Assembly: GCF_947500065.1 (NCBI RefSeq)
Contig: NZ_CANMQT010000010.1
Coordinates: 106,034-170,033 of the forward strand
Direction: 5' to 3'
Length of the DNA: 64,000 nucleotides
From: an uncultured Aquimarina sp.
Lineage (GTDB): Bacteria > Bacteroidota > Bacteroidia > Flavobacteriales > Flavobacteriaceae
The translations under genes were made by a program, and so were the position numbers. How positions within the stretch are numbered: the first letter of the stretch is position 1; each line of letters starts with the position of its first letter. This document shows, piece after piece, positions 35,362 through 44,186 of this stretch. Below the pieces are notes generated by a model. That model saw only the letters and a program-made list of their open reading frames with translations. It searched no databases and was not told where the DNA came from.

Positions 35362-35438
35362 TTTAATGTTGTCTCGTCCTAAAAAAAGTTTACATATTTT
35401 ACATTAATCCTAAAATAGCTTTACAGCTTACTCTTAGT

Positions 35439-35469
35439 CCTATTATTGTAAACCAATAATAGGGCTTTT
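35439..35469 (+). terminator. Hairpin with T-run inside the transposase remnant
   Basis: CCTATTATTG (35439-35448) pairs with CAATAATAGG (35454-35463), followed by GCTTTTT on the plus strand. It overlaps the end of the remnant reading frame. Confidence 0.5.
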
Positions 35470-35631
35470 TGTATAATAATTCTTCCATAGTTTTTCTGTT
35501 CTACAATAATCTATGCTTTGTGAAGGAATAGATAGATACTTTTCTCTAGTAAAAACATCAATCCAATAAACTGTAGCAAAACTCACAAAATATAAACCTG
35601 ATTTATTGTGAAATTTGTAATTCCTACTCAT
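35443..35631 (-). pseudogene. REP-associated tyrosine transposase (RAYT) remnant, N-terminal end
   Basis: From ATG 35631 the product begins MSRNYKFHNKSGLYFVSFATV, then YWIDVFTREKYL and SIDYCRTEKL, which is the conserved N-terminus of flavobacterial RAYT/IS200-like transposases. After about residue 50 the similarity stops (NYYTKSPIIGLQ, then stop). The catalytic HUH and Tyr region is absent, so this is a truncated copy. It is flanked by inverted REP-like palindromes, the usual arrangement around RAYT genes. Confidence 0.75.
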
Positions 35632-35645
35632 CTTACTAAAATATA

Positions 35646-35681
35646 AAAAAGCTACTAGCATGCACATGCTAGTAGCTTTTT
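35646..35681. terminator. Perfect 16-bp hairpin, bidirectional terminator form
   Basis: AAAAAGCTACTAGCAT (35646-35661) and its exact complement (35666-35681) enclose GCAC. The A and T runs at its ends suit termination in either direction. It shares CTAG cores with the nearby REP-like repeats. Confidence 0.6.
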
Positions 35682-35723
35682 GTTTCTCTTTTTATTGCTT
35701 ACTCTGACCTGCCAATCGTTGAC

Positions 35724-35745
35724 GCCACTAGTCACAGACTAGCGG
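35724..35745 (-). repeat. REP-like palindrome, right copy (inverted)
   Basis: On the minus strand this reads CCGCTAGTCTGTGACTAGTG and continues GC, the same unit as at 35342-35361 with one extra matched base on the left. Confidence 0.55.
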
Positions 35746-35782
35746 TAGCGATCACTCTAGCGGCAGCTGGGGGATCTAACAC

Positions 35783-35914
35783 AAAAACTAGCACAATAAA
35801 AAAACCAGCTACATTTCTGCAACTGGTCTTTCTCTTTTATTTAGTATCCATGCCGCTCACTCAGAACGCTGCGAAGTTAAAAACTGTCGCAGAGCCTAAT
35901 CACTCTTCGGAGAG
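35783..35914 (-). repeat. 3'UTR/terminator repeat, copy 3
   Basis: The minus-strand order is: CTCTGCGA...TCGCAG dyad, GTTCTGAGTGAGCGGC, then hairpin ACCAGTTGCA/TGTAGCTGGT with GAAA loop and seven T. It lies 60 bases after the orphan immunity gene stop at 35976. Confidence 0.65.
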
Positions 35915-35975
35915 CTGGAATATAACTAATTAACACTCGCGATAGAGCATTTTTTAAATCATCACTATCAGTTAA

Positions 35976-36425
35976 TCATGGAAATCGGGGGCTAGTTTCG
36001 TTTTCTAACTCTTTTTTCCTTTTAAAATAGACTTGTTCAGCATTTGCTTCTTTCTCTATTATAAGGTTCTCATAGGTCTTCTTGTCATCACATAATTCAA
36101 AATATCCTAAAGTAGCTTGTATAAAAGGATATATATCTTCATCTTTATCGGTTGATCTAAAATACCATTTTTTATCTATTTTATTATCTATAACTTCAAA
36201 CAACTGACAAGGACAAGCGAAAACAAACTCATCATCATCAATTAAATAAGCCTGATAAGTTTCAAAAATTATTATTCCCATTACTGAATAAATTTTCCCT
36301 ATTTCCAAGTCTCCATATTCACTATGTGCAGTTACACCAAACCTCCCAAGTATATTTTCCTCTAATGAACTATACTCATAAGACCTTAAAGATTCACCTG
36401 TATTATATAAACAACGAACTTTCAT
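35976..36425 (-). CDS. Putative immunity protein for the orphan toxin tip
   Basis: The 149-residue cytosolic protein has no leader. Its sequence is acidic, with YGDLEIGKIYSVMG and AYLIDDDEFVFACPCQLFEVI. I do not recognise a named family. Its start lies 2 bases after the stop of the orphan toxin fragment, the position expected of a cognate immunity gene, so the role is inferred from context. Confidence 0.5.
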   Translation of the reverse strand: MKVRCLYNTGESLRSYEYSSLEENILGRFGVTAHSEYGDLEIGKIYSVMGIIIFETYQAYLIDDDEFVFACPCQLFEVIDNKIDKKWYFRSTDKDEDIYPFIQATLGYFELCDDKKTYENLIIEKEANAEQVYFKRKKELENETSPRFP

Positions 36426-36427
36426 AA

Positions 36428-36775
36428 TTATTTAAATTTAAAATCATCAACTGCTTTTAAAACTCCTTTGTCCCATTTCGCAACATAATGAATAATAGCA
36501 TTTACACCTTCAGCAGTTTTAACTTTATATTCCATTTTAGACCATCCTAACCAGCGTGGATCTGTCATTCCTTCCATTATCCTTACTCCTATACTAGGAT
36601 TTGACCTTGCACTCTGCATAGCCATTTGTTCAACTAGATTCCCTGCTACAGTTCTTCCCGTGGAACCAAGTCCAAGTGCTGATAAACTACTACTTCCCGT
36701 AATAGCTGATAGTTCGTACCCTTCTAATACAGTCACCGAAACATCATCTAACTTGCTAGAAGCTCTTGCTAGCGT
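36428..36775 (-). pseudogene. Orphan RHS/polymorphic-toxin C-terminal tip
   Basis: The frame opens directly after the stop of the gene at 36776 and gives about 115 residues beginning TLARASSKLDDVSVTVLEGY. A pre-tip helix AGNLVEQMAMQSARSNPSIG and a toxin-like end (MTDPRWLGWSKMEYKV and KAVDDFKFK) follow. The end matches what I remember of RHS toxin tips. There is no ATG; the first usable start is a GTG at 36736. It looks like a displaced tip that can replace the tip of the RHS gene by recombination. Confidence 0.6.
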
Positions 36776-37291
36776 TTATTTACCCGAGCTATAAGCTTTT
36801 ACTTTTGTAATATCCTCAAATTCTATATTGGAGATTTTACTTTTTGTAAGTATATCTTTTGCTTTCTCTGTGCAAAAAATTAAAGCTGTGCCTTCAGGAC
36901 AGAAAAAATCTGAACCATCCCAACTATTATGATCAAAATTATAACCGATATAAAAACCTTTTTGCTCTGGCTTTATCAATTTACCACATCGCCCTGTAAC
37001 CTGTAAACCGTAACGTTTATCTTTAGGTTTATCCATTTCTAGGTTATAAACATCCCAACCCTTTAAGGCATTATCCTTTAAAATTTTCAAAAATTCTTGA
37101 GATATTGATTTGTTAATACCATCGTTAAAAAAATTCGCATCGTATAAACGTTTACCCATAGCTATTTTAAACTTCGAAGGTTGATCTCCCTTGGACTTCC
37201 CCAAAATTAAATCAGATCTTTCAAAATCCTTATTAACCCATTCTAAAACAGCTTCTCCACGTTTTTGAGCATTTCTTAAAATATAAAACAT
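36776..37291 (-). CDS. Putative immunity protein for the RHS toxin
   Basis: The 171-residue cytosolic protein lies 10 bases after the RHS gene, where the cognate immunity gene is expected. Visible segments are FYILRNAQKRGEAVLEW, KDNALKGWDVYNLEM and FYIGYNFDHNSWDGSDFFCP. The overall look recalls Imm11/Imm43-type proteins, but I cannot confirm that. Neutralisation of the nuclease tip of the upstream gene is inferred. Confidence 0.55.
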   Translation of the reverse strand: MFYILRNAQKRGEAVLEWVNKDFERSDLILGKSKGDQPSKFKIAMGKRLYDANFFNDGINKSISQEFLKILKDNALKGWDVYNLEMDKPKDKRYGLQVTGRCGKLIKPEQKGFYIGYNFDHNSWDGSDFFCPEGTALIFCTEKAKDILTKSKISNIEFEDITKVKAYSSGK

Positions 37292-37301
37292 ATATTATTA
37301 T

Positions 37302-40300
37302 TTAAAACCCATAATTTCTCATTAACTCAAACCCAAAATCTAACACTTCTTGTCTCTTGAAATTACCTCCATGAAGACTTTCTTGAATATAACCTTCCCA
37401 AATGTCATTAAATTCTTTGGCACTTCTTCTATGGGAGTTTTTCTGCCACCACGTCATAAATTCTGGATGATGAATGTTGATCATTTTACCATTAAAAAAG
37501 TCTTCAAATTTTTGAGGAAAAATATGGTGTGCATCTTTACCTTTTCCAAAAGAATTGGTGAATAATTTTAAATTAAACCTGTAATTACCTTTGGTAAACC
37601 ATCTAAATTGACTGTAAAATTGCTTTATTCCTTGAGTTTTTCCTACTCCACCAAACGGAAGAGTACCTACTTCAACCATTCCCGTTAAATAGATTTCTGC
37701 AACCTCGTTTGCCTCTTCAGCTTTTTCAAAAAAGACTTCTCTTCGATATTCACGTTCTTCATACTCTTCATTCGAAGTAACAAAGTAATTGAATAATGTG
37801 CTAAACCATGCTTCAAAAGATTCTGGTAAATCATCACAGCAACTCTGTTGAGATTGTATAGCGTTCCATTCTTCATCAGATATATCATGATTTAATTCTT
37901 CAGCATACACTATTGCCGAATTACTATCTCCATTAATAGAGGTAATTGGAGCAGGTGTATTATTAGCATCAGGCATAAACCCTGCAGCTGCTAAACCTTC
38001 TCTCACATTACTACCATAGAAACTAAAATCATCGGTATCCAAACCACTATTTTGAAAAGAATCTCCACTTCCCCAAAAAATAGAAGAACCCGTTGATCCA
38101 TCAAAACCTCCATAATGGTTTCCACCAGATAGACCCCAAGAATCAGCACCACTAGGATCAGCATAAAACACTGGATTATTATCAAAGGCATTATAAGGGG
38201 ATAATCCGTGATGTACTACCGGATCAATACGATTCCATCTGGCAATCGCAGGATCGTAGGCTCTAAGTGGCATCTCGTACATATTGTAGCCTAAGTCTTC
38301 TGTCAGTTCTGTACCATTGTATTTATAGTTATGTTCCCTACCAGATATTTGGTTATTGTACCCTTTATGTTGCAGACCAAAAGGATAGTAGTTATTCTCT
38401 GCCAGAATCTCATGATCGTTCTCACTATCTCCATCTACATCTATGTTATTTCTAAGAACGTCTACACGACCATCTCCATCTCTATCCGAGTAACTTAATC
38501 GGATATTACCCAAATGGTCTGTGAATTGGTAAATATAACTATAATTTCCGTTTCCATCAGGTTCTATATAGCCTTCCGAATGACCAAAATGCTCTAACTG
38601 CCCATTTTTATATACATAACTTCCATCATATTCGGTTGTTATTGTATTATTTCCTTGGGTAACAATTTTCTTTACTTTGGCTCCGCTGGCATTATATACA
38701 TAGGTAATCGTTCCTGTACTGGTTGTTACCTGTGTTGGTAGATTATAATAGTTATATGTAATATCAGCAATCTGCTTATTACGATCTGTAATCATATTAC
38801 CATTAACATCATAGGTGTATTCTTCTGCAATATCTACACCCTCTATAAATCCTTGGCCACTAGCTGCATAATCCTTAACCTTGACAAGCTCATTACTGGT
38901 ATCAGCATAGGTATACACAAGATCATCCATCGCACCAAAACTGGTTGCCGCTGTATTGGTATTTCCATTTCTTTTTAGGGTCAATATATTACCGTTCTTA
39001 TCATAACTTACGCCATATAAATTATACCTACCGCTATTATCAATTGCTGATGTAATACGATTCATGGTATCATATTCATACATATAACTACGTGTAGTAT
39101 CGTCATTAGCTGTTCTCCATGATATTGCAGAAATATTTCCATTATATAATGCTGTACCATTTTGTAATGGATCATTATAATGAAGCTGTAATGCAAAAAG
39201 ATCATTACCTAATTGATCAGGCGTATTAATACTGGTGAGCCATCCTCTTATATTATAGGTGTAATCTACTGTTTGTAATCCACCACCTACAGTTTTTGAT
39301 TGTAATGCACTTAGCTCATCATAGGTGTTTTCTACAACTACTTCTTCACTATTGCCTTGTATGGTTTGCTTTTGATTAAGTACTCTACCCATATGATCAT
39401 ACTCAAAAGTAGCTACCGTAACTATTGGGGTAGTGGTATCTTTTATATGTGTTGTGGTAGATTCTATTACTTTCCCTACAAAATCCAGTTTATATTTTAC
39501 CTTATTAATAGAGTTTAAATACACATCCTCTACAATTGCATACACTGATCTTCCTTGAGTATCATAATATGTTACTGATGTAGACCAATCATTGGTTCCT
39601 AGTGTTTTTTGTTTACTACCGGTAGCTAATGATTTTGTTCTGATCGCTAGGTCTTTTTCATACACTTGATCAGGACGGTTAAATATCGAAGATTCGGTAC
39701 TTAAAAAATTATAATCATCATAATAATTGATAGTTAATACTTCGGCGTTTTGTCCTTGCACATTAGGGTATCCGTCATTATTATAATACATACCAACACC
39801 ACCAAGCAGAACTTCACTTCCTTTTTCTACCCATAATGGCGCAGTAAGTGCTGTTACTTCTTGTTGTATCTCCTGTCGATTACGTGAATCAATGATTGTA
39901 CCTGTATAAGCAACTCGACCATAGGTATCATATTTGGTAAACATCCATTTTTTGACCGATGCAGCACGCTGATTAGCATCTTGCACCATCACTGGCTGAT
40001 CTAATCTATTATATATGATATATTCCCATCCTTTTCCAGGAATTTTCTTTTCTATAAGTCTATTGTATTGATCATATCTATATTGATAACATAGCTCGGC
40101 AAGCTCGCTAACCGATACTCCATTAGTAATATCAACTTTTGGCGGGATCACGAAAGTAAGATTCCCAAAATCATCATATACAGAGTAGGTATCATGAGCA
40201 ATGTCATTGTTATAGGAGCGCTGTAATAATGATTGCCCGGATTTGTTGGTAAATACTTCTGTAGTTCTATTTTGCTGATCTTGGAATGCCCAGTTCTGGT

Positions 40301-43300
40301 CTTTACTGATTACTTTAGTTAGTTCTCCAGAAGGATAATACCCATTTGATACTAAAGCAGGAACACCTCCCGTAATCACTACATCAAAACGTGCTACCTC
40401 ATTGGCTACATTTAATGCATACCCAGATTTTACGGTTGCATTACCGGATACTACCTGTTCATAGTCTGTAAGAATTTGTATTTGGGTTAGATCATACGTT
40501 TGTACACTTATCAGTCCTCCTGTCGGAGCAGGGTTATTTGATGTTTTAGTGATCACAAAATAGTTGTTTTCTATCCCTGCTTTATAATGTGTGGGATTTC
40601 CAGATGCATCGGTGATTGCTCCTAAATCGATAGATTTAATTATTGGATATATATCCAAACGATCTAAACGACCTGTTGGTAAGGTGTTAATAGCATCTTT
40701 ATCGATTGCTTTGATATCCAGCGTCAACACCCCATTATTGATCGTTATTCTAACATAATTATTAGATAAATTTGGAGGACTACCCTCATTATTCTCCTCT
40801 GAACCTTCGGCTATAGCAAATAATTTATGTGCCTCCCAAAATTTAGCATAGGAAGTAGTTATCGGATACGAAGTATATGTTGGATTTTCATAGGTAACAT
40901 TCGAGGAATCGTATTCCCAGATATTACCGGGTGCTGCCTGTTCTTGCACACGATTAGCAGGAGATTGATCAACAATAGTTTCACTATACGGATTTAAGGT
41001 ATGCTGATACTTGTTTGTATTGTAAAATCCTTGTAAGGCTTCTAATGCACTGTCACGATATTCTCCTTTATTGCCATCAGCAGCGTACGGCAAATAACTT
41101 TTGGTCGTTCTACCATATTGATCATATTCTATATGAGATACAATATCTTTAGGGTTTCGGTTAAGATCCTTAAAAATATCGGCTAAACTAGTTTGTGTAC
41201 CATCCAGTTTTTGCACTAGTGGTTTCCAAAAATATTGACGCGTTAGTACATCAGTACTATAGTATAAATAACTTCTGAATCGTGAAGTGGTGGTATTATC
41301 TCTCCATTTAAATTCGTGACCATTTAATACTTTATTTCCATTAATGTCATAAACTCCACTAACTCCTGTATTACCTCCACCGTATTGATATGGATGTATT
41401 ACTCCAACAACCATATACCATGTATCTAGCTCTGGAAGATCACTCGCCCAGAAATATGGATTGTTATTGGCGGTACCACTTAGGTTATTTACATTTTGGG
41501 TACCGTGATAGGTAGCTCCATTCTGAGACCCTGTTCTTTTTACCCAAACGCTATATCGATATCCTACATTTTTATCTACAGCAAAGTAATCGGTGTTCCA
41601 ACCTCCATCTGCATTATTATATTCATCATTACCACAACGCCAAACAAGTGAGCGTTCTCCACGAGGGTCTACGTCCCGAATTCTATGATTCTCTGCTGTA
41701 GCTCCATTTTGATTAAAAAATGCTGTACTTCCAGATCCTTCTGCCCAATCCATCGGTAGTTCATTATTTATGGTATTGAACGATATCGCAGATGCATTGA
41801 TTCCTATTTGTTGCTTCGCTCGACCTAAACCATCAAAATAGGTAATACTCTCTATAACATCTTTATCATATTTAATAGCTGATGAGGACTGCATTGGAGC
41901 TTGATATGCTCTGGTAAAAACATAGTTCTCATCGCTAAAAACTACATTATTATAGGGTCTTGATATACATCCTCCATAATTACCCATCTCATCAGGACAT
42001 TGATCTAATGAGTTACCTACATAGCCTACGGGTTGTAAACTAGCTAGTATGGTATTGTCTGGTTCACCAAAGCCATCATTATCTGTATCTTTATAAAAAG
42101 TACTTGGTGTTAGATTGGTTATAAGAGTTGTCGTATCATCAACATCCGTATTATTTTCTACATATCCGACAGGTTGCGTACATTGAGTTTTGGTAACTAA
42201 CCTATTTCCCCAACCGTCTCCATCATTATCTACATACCATACCGTATTGGGGTTGATGGAAGCATTACTATCATCACAATCTCTATTATCGGTTACATAA
42301 CCGCTAGGTTGTGTACTTTGATATTTTTTATCCGTATTAGTACCAAAGGTATCCTGATCAGCATCCCGATAGAAATTACTAGGAGTGATATTGGTTATTA
42401 AGTTATTGCTATCATCGTTATCATCATCATTACGCACATAACCTGAGGGTTGTACACATTGTGTTTTGACTACCGAAGCATTTCCCCAACCATCTGCATC
42501 CGCATCACGATACCATTTGGTATTGGGATTGATTGCTGCATCATTGTCATTACAATCGCTGTTATTAGTAACATAGCTACCAGGTTGTACACTACGATAA
42601 ATACTTGCCGAAGGATTACCATAAGTATCTAGATCTGAATCTGCATAAAAGGTTCTGGGTGCGATATTGGTAATCAGATTATTGTTATCATCATAATCGT
42701 CATTATTACGTACATATCCACTAGGCTGAGTACATTGTTTTTTTAGTACTGAGGCATTTCCCCATCCATCATTATCAGCATCACGATACCAACGAGTATT
42801 TGGGTTTAGAGAGGAATCGTTATCATTACAATCACTACTATTGACTACATATCCGCTTGGTTGTATGCTCTGGTATTTACTGTTAGCAGGGTTTCCGAAA
42901 GTATCGTTGTCTGCATCTCTATAAAAATGCATTGGGGTTATGGTAGTAATCAAACTATTACTATCGTTAAGATCGTCATCATTTAATACATAACCGCTAG
43001 GTTGTGTACATTGCTTTTTGGTTACCGAAGAGTTCCCAAACCCATCTCCATCAGCATCACGGTACCAAAGAGTGTTTGGGTTAATAGCTGCGCTATTATC
43101 ATTACAATCGCTACTATTTGTTACATAACCATTTGGGCGAGTACTACGATAGGTTTTGTTGGTAGGATGCCCGAAGGAATCATTGTCTGCATCTCTATAA
43201 AAATTACGAGGAGCGATATTAGTGATCAGATTAGTACCATCGTTGTAATCATCATCATTACTTACATATCCACTGGGTCTAGAACATTGTTTTTTGGTTA

Positions 43301-44171
43301 CATTCTTATTTCCCCATCCATCATTATCAGCATCTCGATACCAAACCGTATTAGGGTTTAGTGAAGCATTGCTATCATTGCAATCTAGCTTATTTAACAC
43401 ATATCCAAGTCCTACAGAACATCCTGTTTTGGTGCTACTGGCAATCCCATATCCATCTCCATCGGCATCTCGATACCAAACTGTATTTGGACGGATGGCA
43501 GCATTACTATCATTACAATCCAATTTGTTCAGCACATATCCGCTAGGTTGCGCACAAGATTGTCTAGGTGCTTGTCCTATAACAATAGATCCAAGATATT
43601 CACTACCATAGCCATCGCCATCACTATCTCGGTACCAGGTTTTTAATAAATTAAGGGATGCATTACTATCATTACAATCTTTATTATTAGTTACATATCC
43701 GTTAGGTCTTACACTACGATATGTTTTAACACTATAATCTCCATAACTATCTCCATCAGCATCCCTATAAAAATTACGGGGAGCAATATTAGTAATCAAT
43801 GCATTACCATCATTATAATCGCCTCCAGCACTTACATAACCTGAGGGTTGATAACATTGTTTTTTAGTTATTGAATTAGTTCCATAACCGTCTCCATCAA
43901 TATCGCGATACCAGGTAATCCCTGGATTTATACTGGCTTTGGTATCATCACAGTCGGTATGATTGGAAACATATCCAGACGTAGGAGCATATTTAATATC
44001 CAGGCTTAAGGTATTATTATTTCCATAACCGTCTCCATCAGCATCTCTGTAGTATGTTATTTTATCTCCGTCAGGTCCTATAAGGATACCATCTCCAGGA
44101 CCACCTAACTGAGCAACAGTAGGAAGTGTTGTGAAAAATATCAGTATAAGGTATATATATTTAGTATTCAT
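37302..44171 (-). CDS. RHS repeat protein with MopE-like repeat array and nuclease-type C-terminal toxin
   Basis: The 2289-residue protein has a signal peptide (MNTKYIYLILIFFTTLPTVAQ), fifteen MopE-like acidic repeats (about 35-730, Y-R-D-A-D-G-D-G-Y-G core), a DUF6443-type segment (YFDGLGRAKQQIGI) and YD/RHS repeats (about 1400-1950). The RHS-associated core ends near residue 2005 (ARWNRIDPV, then DNNPVFYADPSG). The tip (about 2010-2289) ends in AHHIFPQKFEDFF, INIHHPEFMTWW and HRRSAKEFNDIW, the His pattern of an HNH/His-Me-finger nuclease. It is coded 15 bases after a partner RHS gene. Confidence 0.85.
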   Translation of the reverse strand: MNTKYIYLILIFFTTLPTVAQLGGPGDGILIGPDGDKITYYRDADGDGYGNNNTLSLDIKYAPTSGYVSNHTDCDDTKASINPGITWYRDIDGDGYGTNSITKKQCYQPSGYVSAGGDYNDGNALITNIAPRNFYRDADGDSYGDYSVKTYRSVRPNGYVTNNKDCNDSNASLNLLKTWYRDSDGDGYGSEYLGSIVIGQAPRQSCAQPSGYVLNKLDCNDSNAAIRPNTVWYRDADGDGYGIASSTKTGCSVGLGYVLNKLDCNDSNASLNPNTVWYRDADNDGWGNKNVTKKQCSRPSGYVSNDDDYNDGTNLITNIAPRNFYRDADNDSFGHPTNKTYRSTRPNGYVTNSSDCNDNSAAINPNTLWYRDADGDGFGNSSVTKKQCTQPSGYVLNDDDLNDSNSLITTITPMHFYRDADNDTFGNPANSKYQSIQPSGYVVNSSDCNDNDSSLNPNTRWYRDADNDGWGNASVLKKQCTQPSGYVRNNDDYDDNNNLITNIAPRTFYADSDLDTYGNPSASIYRSVQPGSYVTNNSDCNDNDAAINPNTKWYRDADADGWGNASVVKTQCVQPSGYVRNDDDNDDSNNLITNITPSNFYRDADQDTFGTNTDKKYQSTQPSGYVTDNRDCDDSNASINPNTVWYVDNDGDGWGNRLVTKTQCTQPVGYVENNTDVDDTTTLITNLTPSTFYKDTDNDGFGEPDNTILASLQPVGYVGNSLDQCPDEMGNYGGCISRPYNNVVFSDENYVFTRAYQAPMQSSSAIKYDKDVIESITYFDGLGRAKQQIGINASAISFNTINNELPMDWAEGSGSTAFFNQNGATAENHRIRDVDPRGERSLVWRCGNDEYNNADGGWNTDYFAVDKNVGYRYSVWVKRTGSQNGATYHGTQNVNNLSGTANNNPYFWASDLPELDTWYMVVGVIHPYQYGGGNTGVSGVYDINGNKVLNGHEFKWRDNTTTSRFRSYLYYSTDVLTRQYFWKPLVQKLDGTQTSLADIFKDLNRNPKDIVSHIEYDQYGRTTKSYLPYAADGNKGEYRDSALEALQGFYNTNKYQHTLNPYSETIVDQSPANRVQEQAAPGNIWEYDSSNVTYENPTYTSYPITTSYAKFWEAHKLFAIAEGSEENNEGSPPNLSNNYVRITINNGVLTLDIKAIDKDAINTLPTGRLDRLDIYPIIKSIDLGAITDASGNPTHYKAGIENNYFVITKTSNNPAPTGGLISVQTYDLTQIQILTDYEQVVSGNATVKSGYALNVANEVARFDVVITGGVPALVSNGYYPSGELTKVISKDQNWAFQDQQNRTTEVFTNKSGQSLLQRSYNNDIAHDTYSVYDDFGNLTFVIPPKVDITNGVSVSELAELCYQYRYDQYNRLIEKKIPGKGWEYIIYNRLDQPVMVQDANQRAASVKKWMFTKYDTYGRVAYTGTIIDSRNRQEIQQEVTALTAPLWVEKGSEVLLGGVGMYYNNDGYPNVQGQNAEVLTINYYDDYNFLSTESSIFNRPDQVYEKDLAIRTKSLATGSKQKTLGTNDWSTSVTYYDTQGRSVYAIVEDVYLNSINKVKYKLDFVGKVIESTTTHIKDTTTPIVTVATFEYDHMGRVLNQKQTIQGNSEEVVVENTYDELSALQSKTVGGGLQTVDYTYNIRGWLTSINTPDQLGNDLFALQLHYNDPLQNGTALYNGNISAISWRTANDDTTRSYMYEYDTMNRITSAIDNSGRYNLYGVSYDKNGNILTLKRNGNTNTAATSFGAMDDLVYTYADTSNELVKVKDYAASGQGFIEGVDIAEEYTYDVNGNMITDRNKQIADITYNYYNLPTQVTTSTGTITYVYNASGAKVKKIVTQGNNTITTEYDGSYVYKNGQLEHFGHSEGYIEPDGNGNYSYIYQFTDHLGNIRLSYSDRDGDGRVDVLRNNIDVDGDSENDHEILAENNYYPFGLQHKGYNNQISGREHNYKYNGTELTEDLGYNMYEMPLRAYDPAIARWNRIDPVVHHGLSPYNAFDNNPVFYADPSGADSWGLSGGNHYGGFDGSTGSSIFWGSGDSFQNSGLDTDDFSFYGSNVREGLAAAGFMPDANNTPAPITSINGDSNSAIVYAEELNHDISDEEWNAIQSQQSCCDDLPESFEAWFSTLFNYFVTSNEEYEEREYRREVFFEKAEEANEVAEIYLTGMVEVGTLPFGGVGKTQGIKQFYSQFRWFTKGNYRFNLKLFTNSFGKGKDAHHIFPQKFEDFFNGKMINIHHPEFMTWWQKNSHRRSAKEFNDIWEGYIQESLHGGNFKRQEVLDFGFELMRNYGF
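41980..44070 (-). repeat. Tandem MopE-like coding repeats (15 units)
   Basis: Fifteen units of about 45 codons alternate between two types. One begins WYRDAD and ends DCNDsnaaiNPN; the other begins FYRDAD and ends DYND...LITNIAP. The true period is therefore a two-unit block of about 92 codons. The Asp-rich cores suggest calcium binding, as in thrombospondin type 3/MopE motifs. Confidence 0.85.
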
Positions 44172-44186
44172 CTGTTCTTCTGTTGT

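Larger units (their letters stand above)
35632..35975. other. Repeat-rich gap between remnant transposase and orphan immunity gene
   Basis: No gene was seen. The region holds the hairpin at 35646-35681, the right REP-like copy at 35724-35745, and terminator repeat copy 3 at 35783-35914. Confidence 0.6.

Noticed and set aside
43002..43611. Open frames of 105-119 codons on the plus strand inside the RHS gene
   Set aside because: They are antisense to the Asp-rich repeat array and arise from its codon composition; no homologous protein features.
41980..44070. Regular repeats that could suggest a CRISPR array or satellite DNA
   Set aside because: The repeats are in one open frame, differ mainly at synonymous positions, and encode a clear protein repeat.
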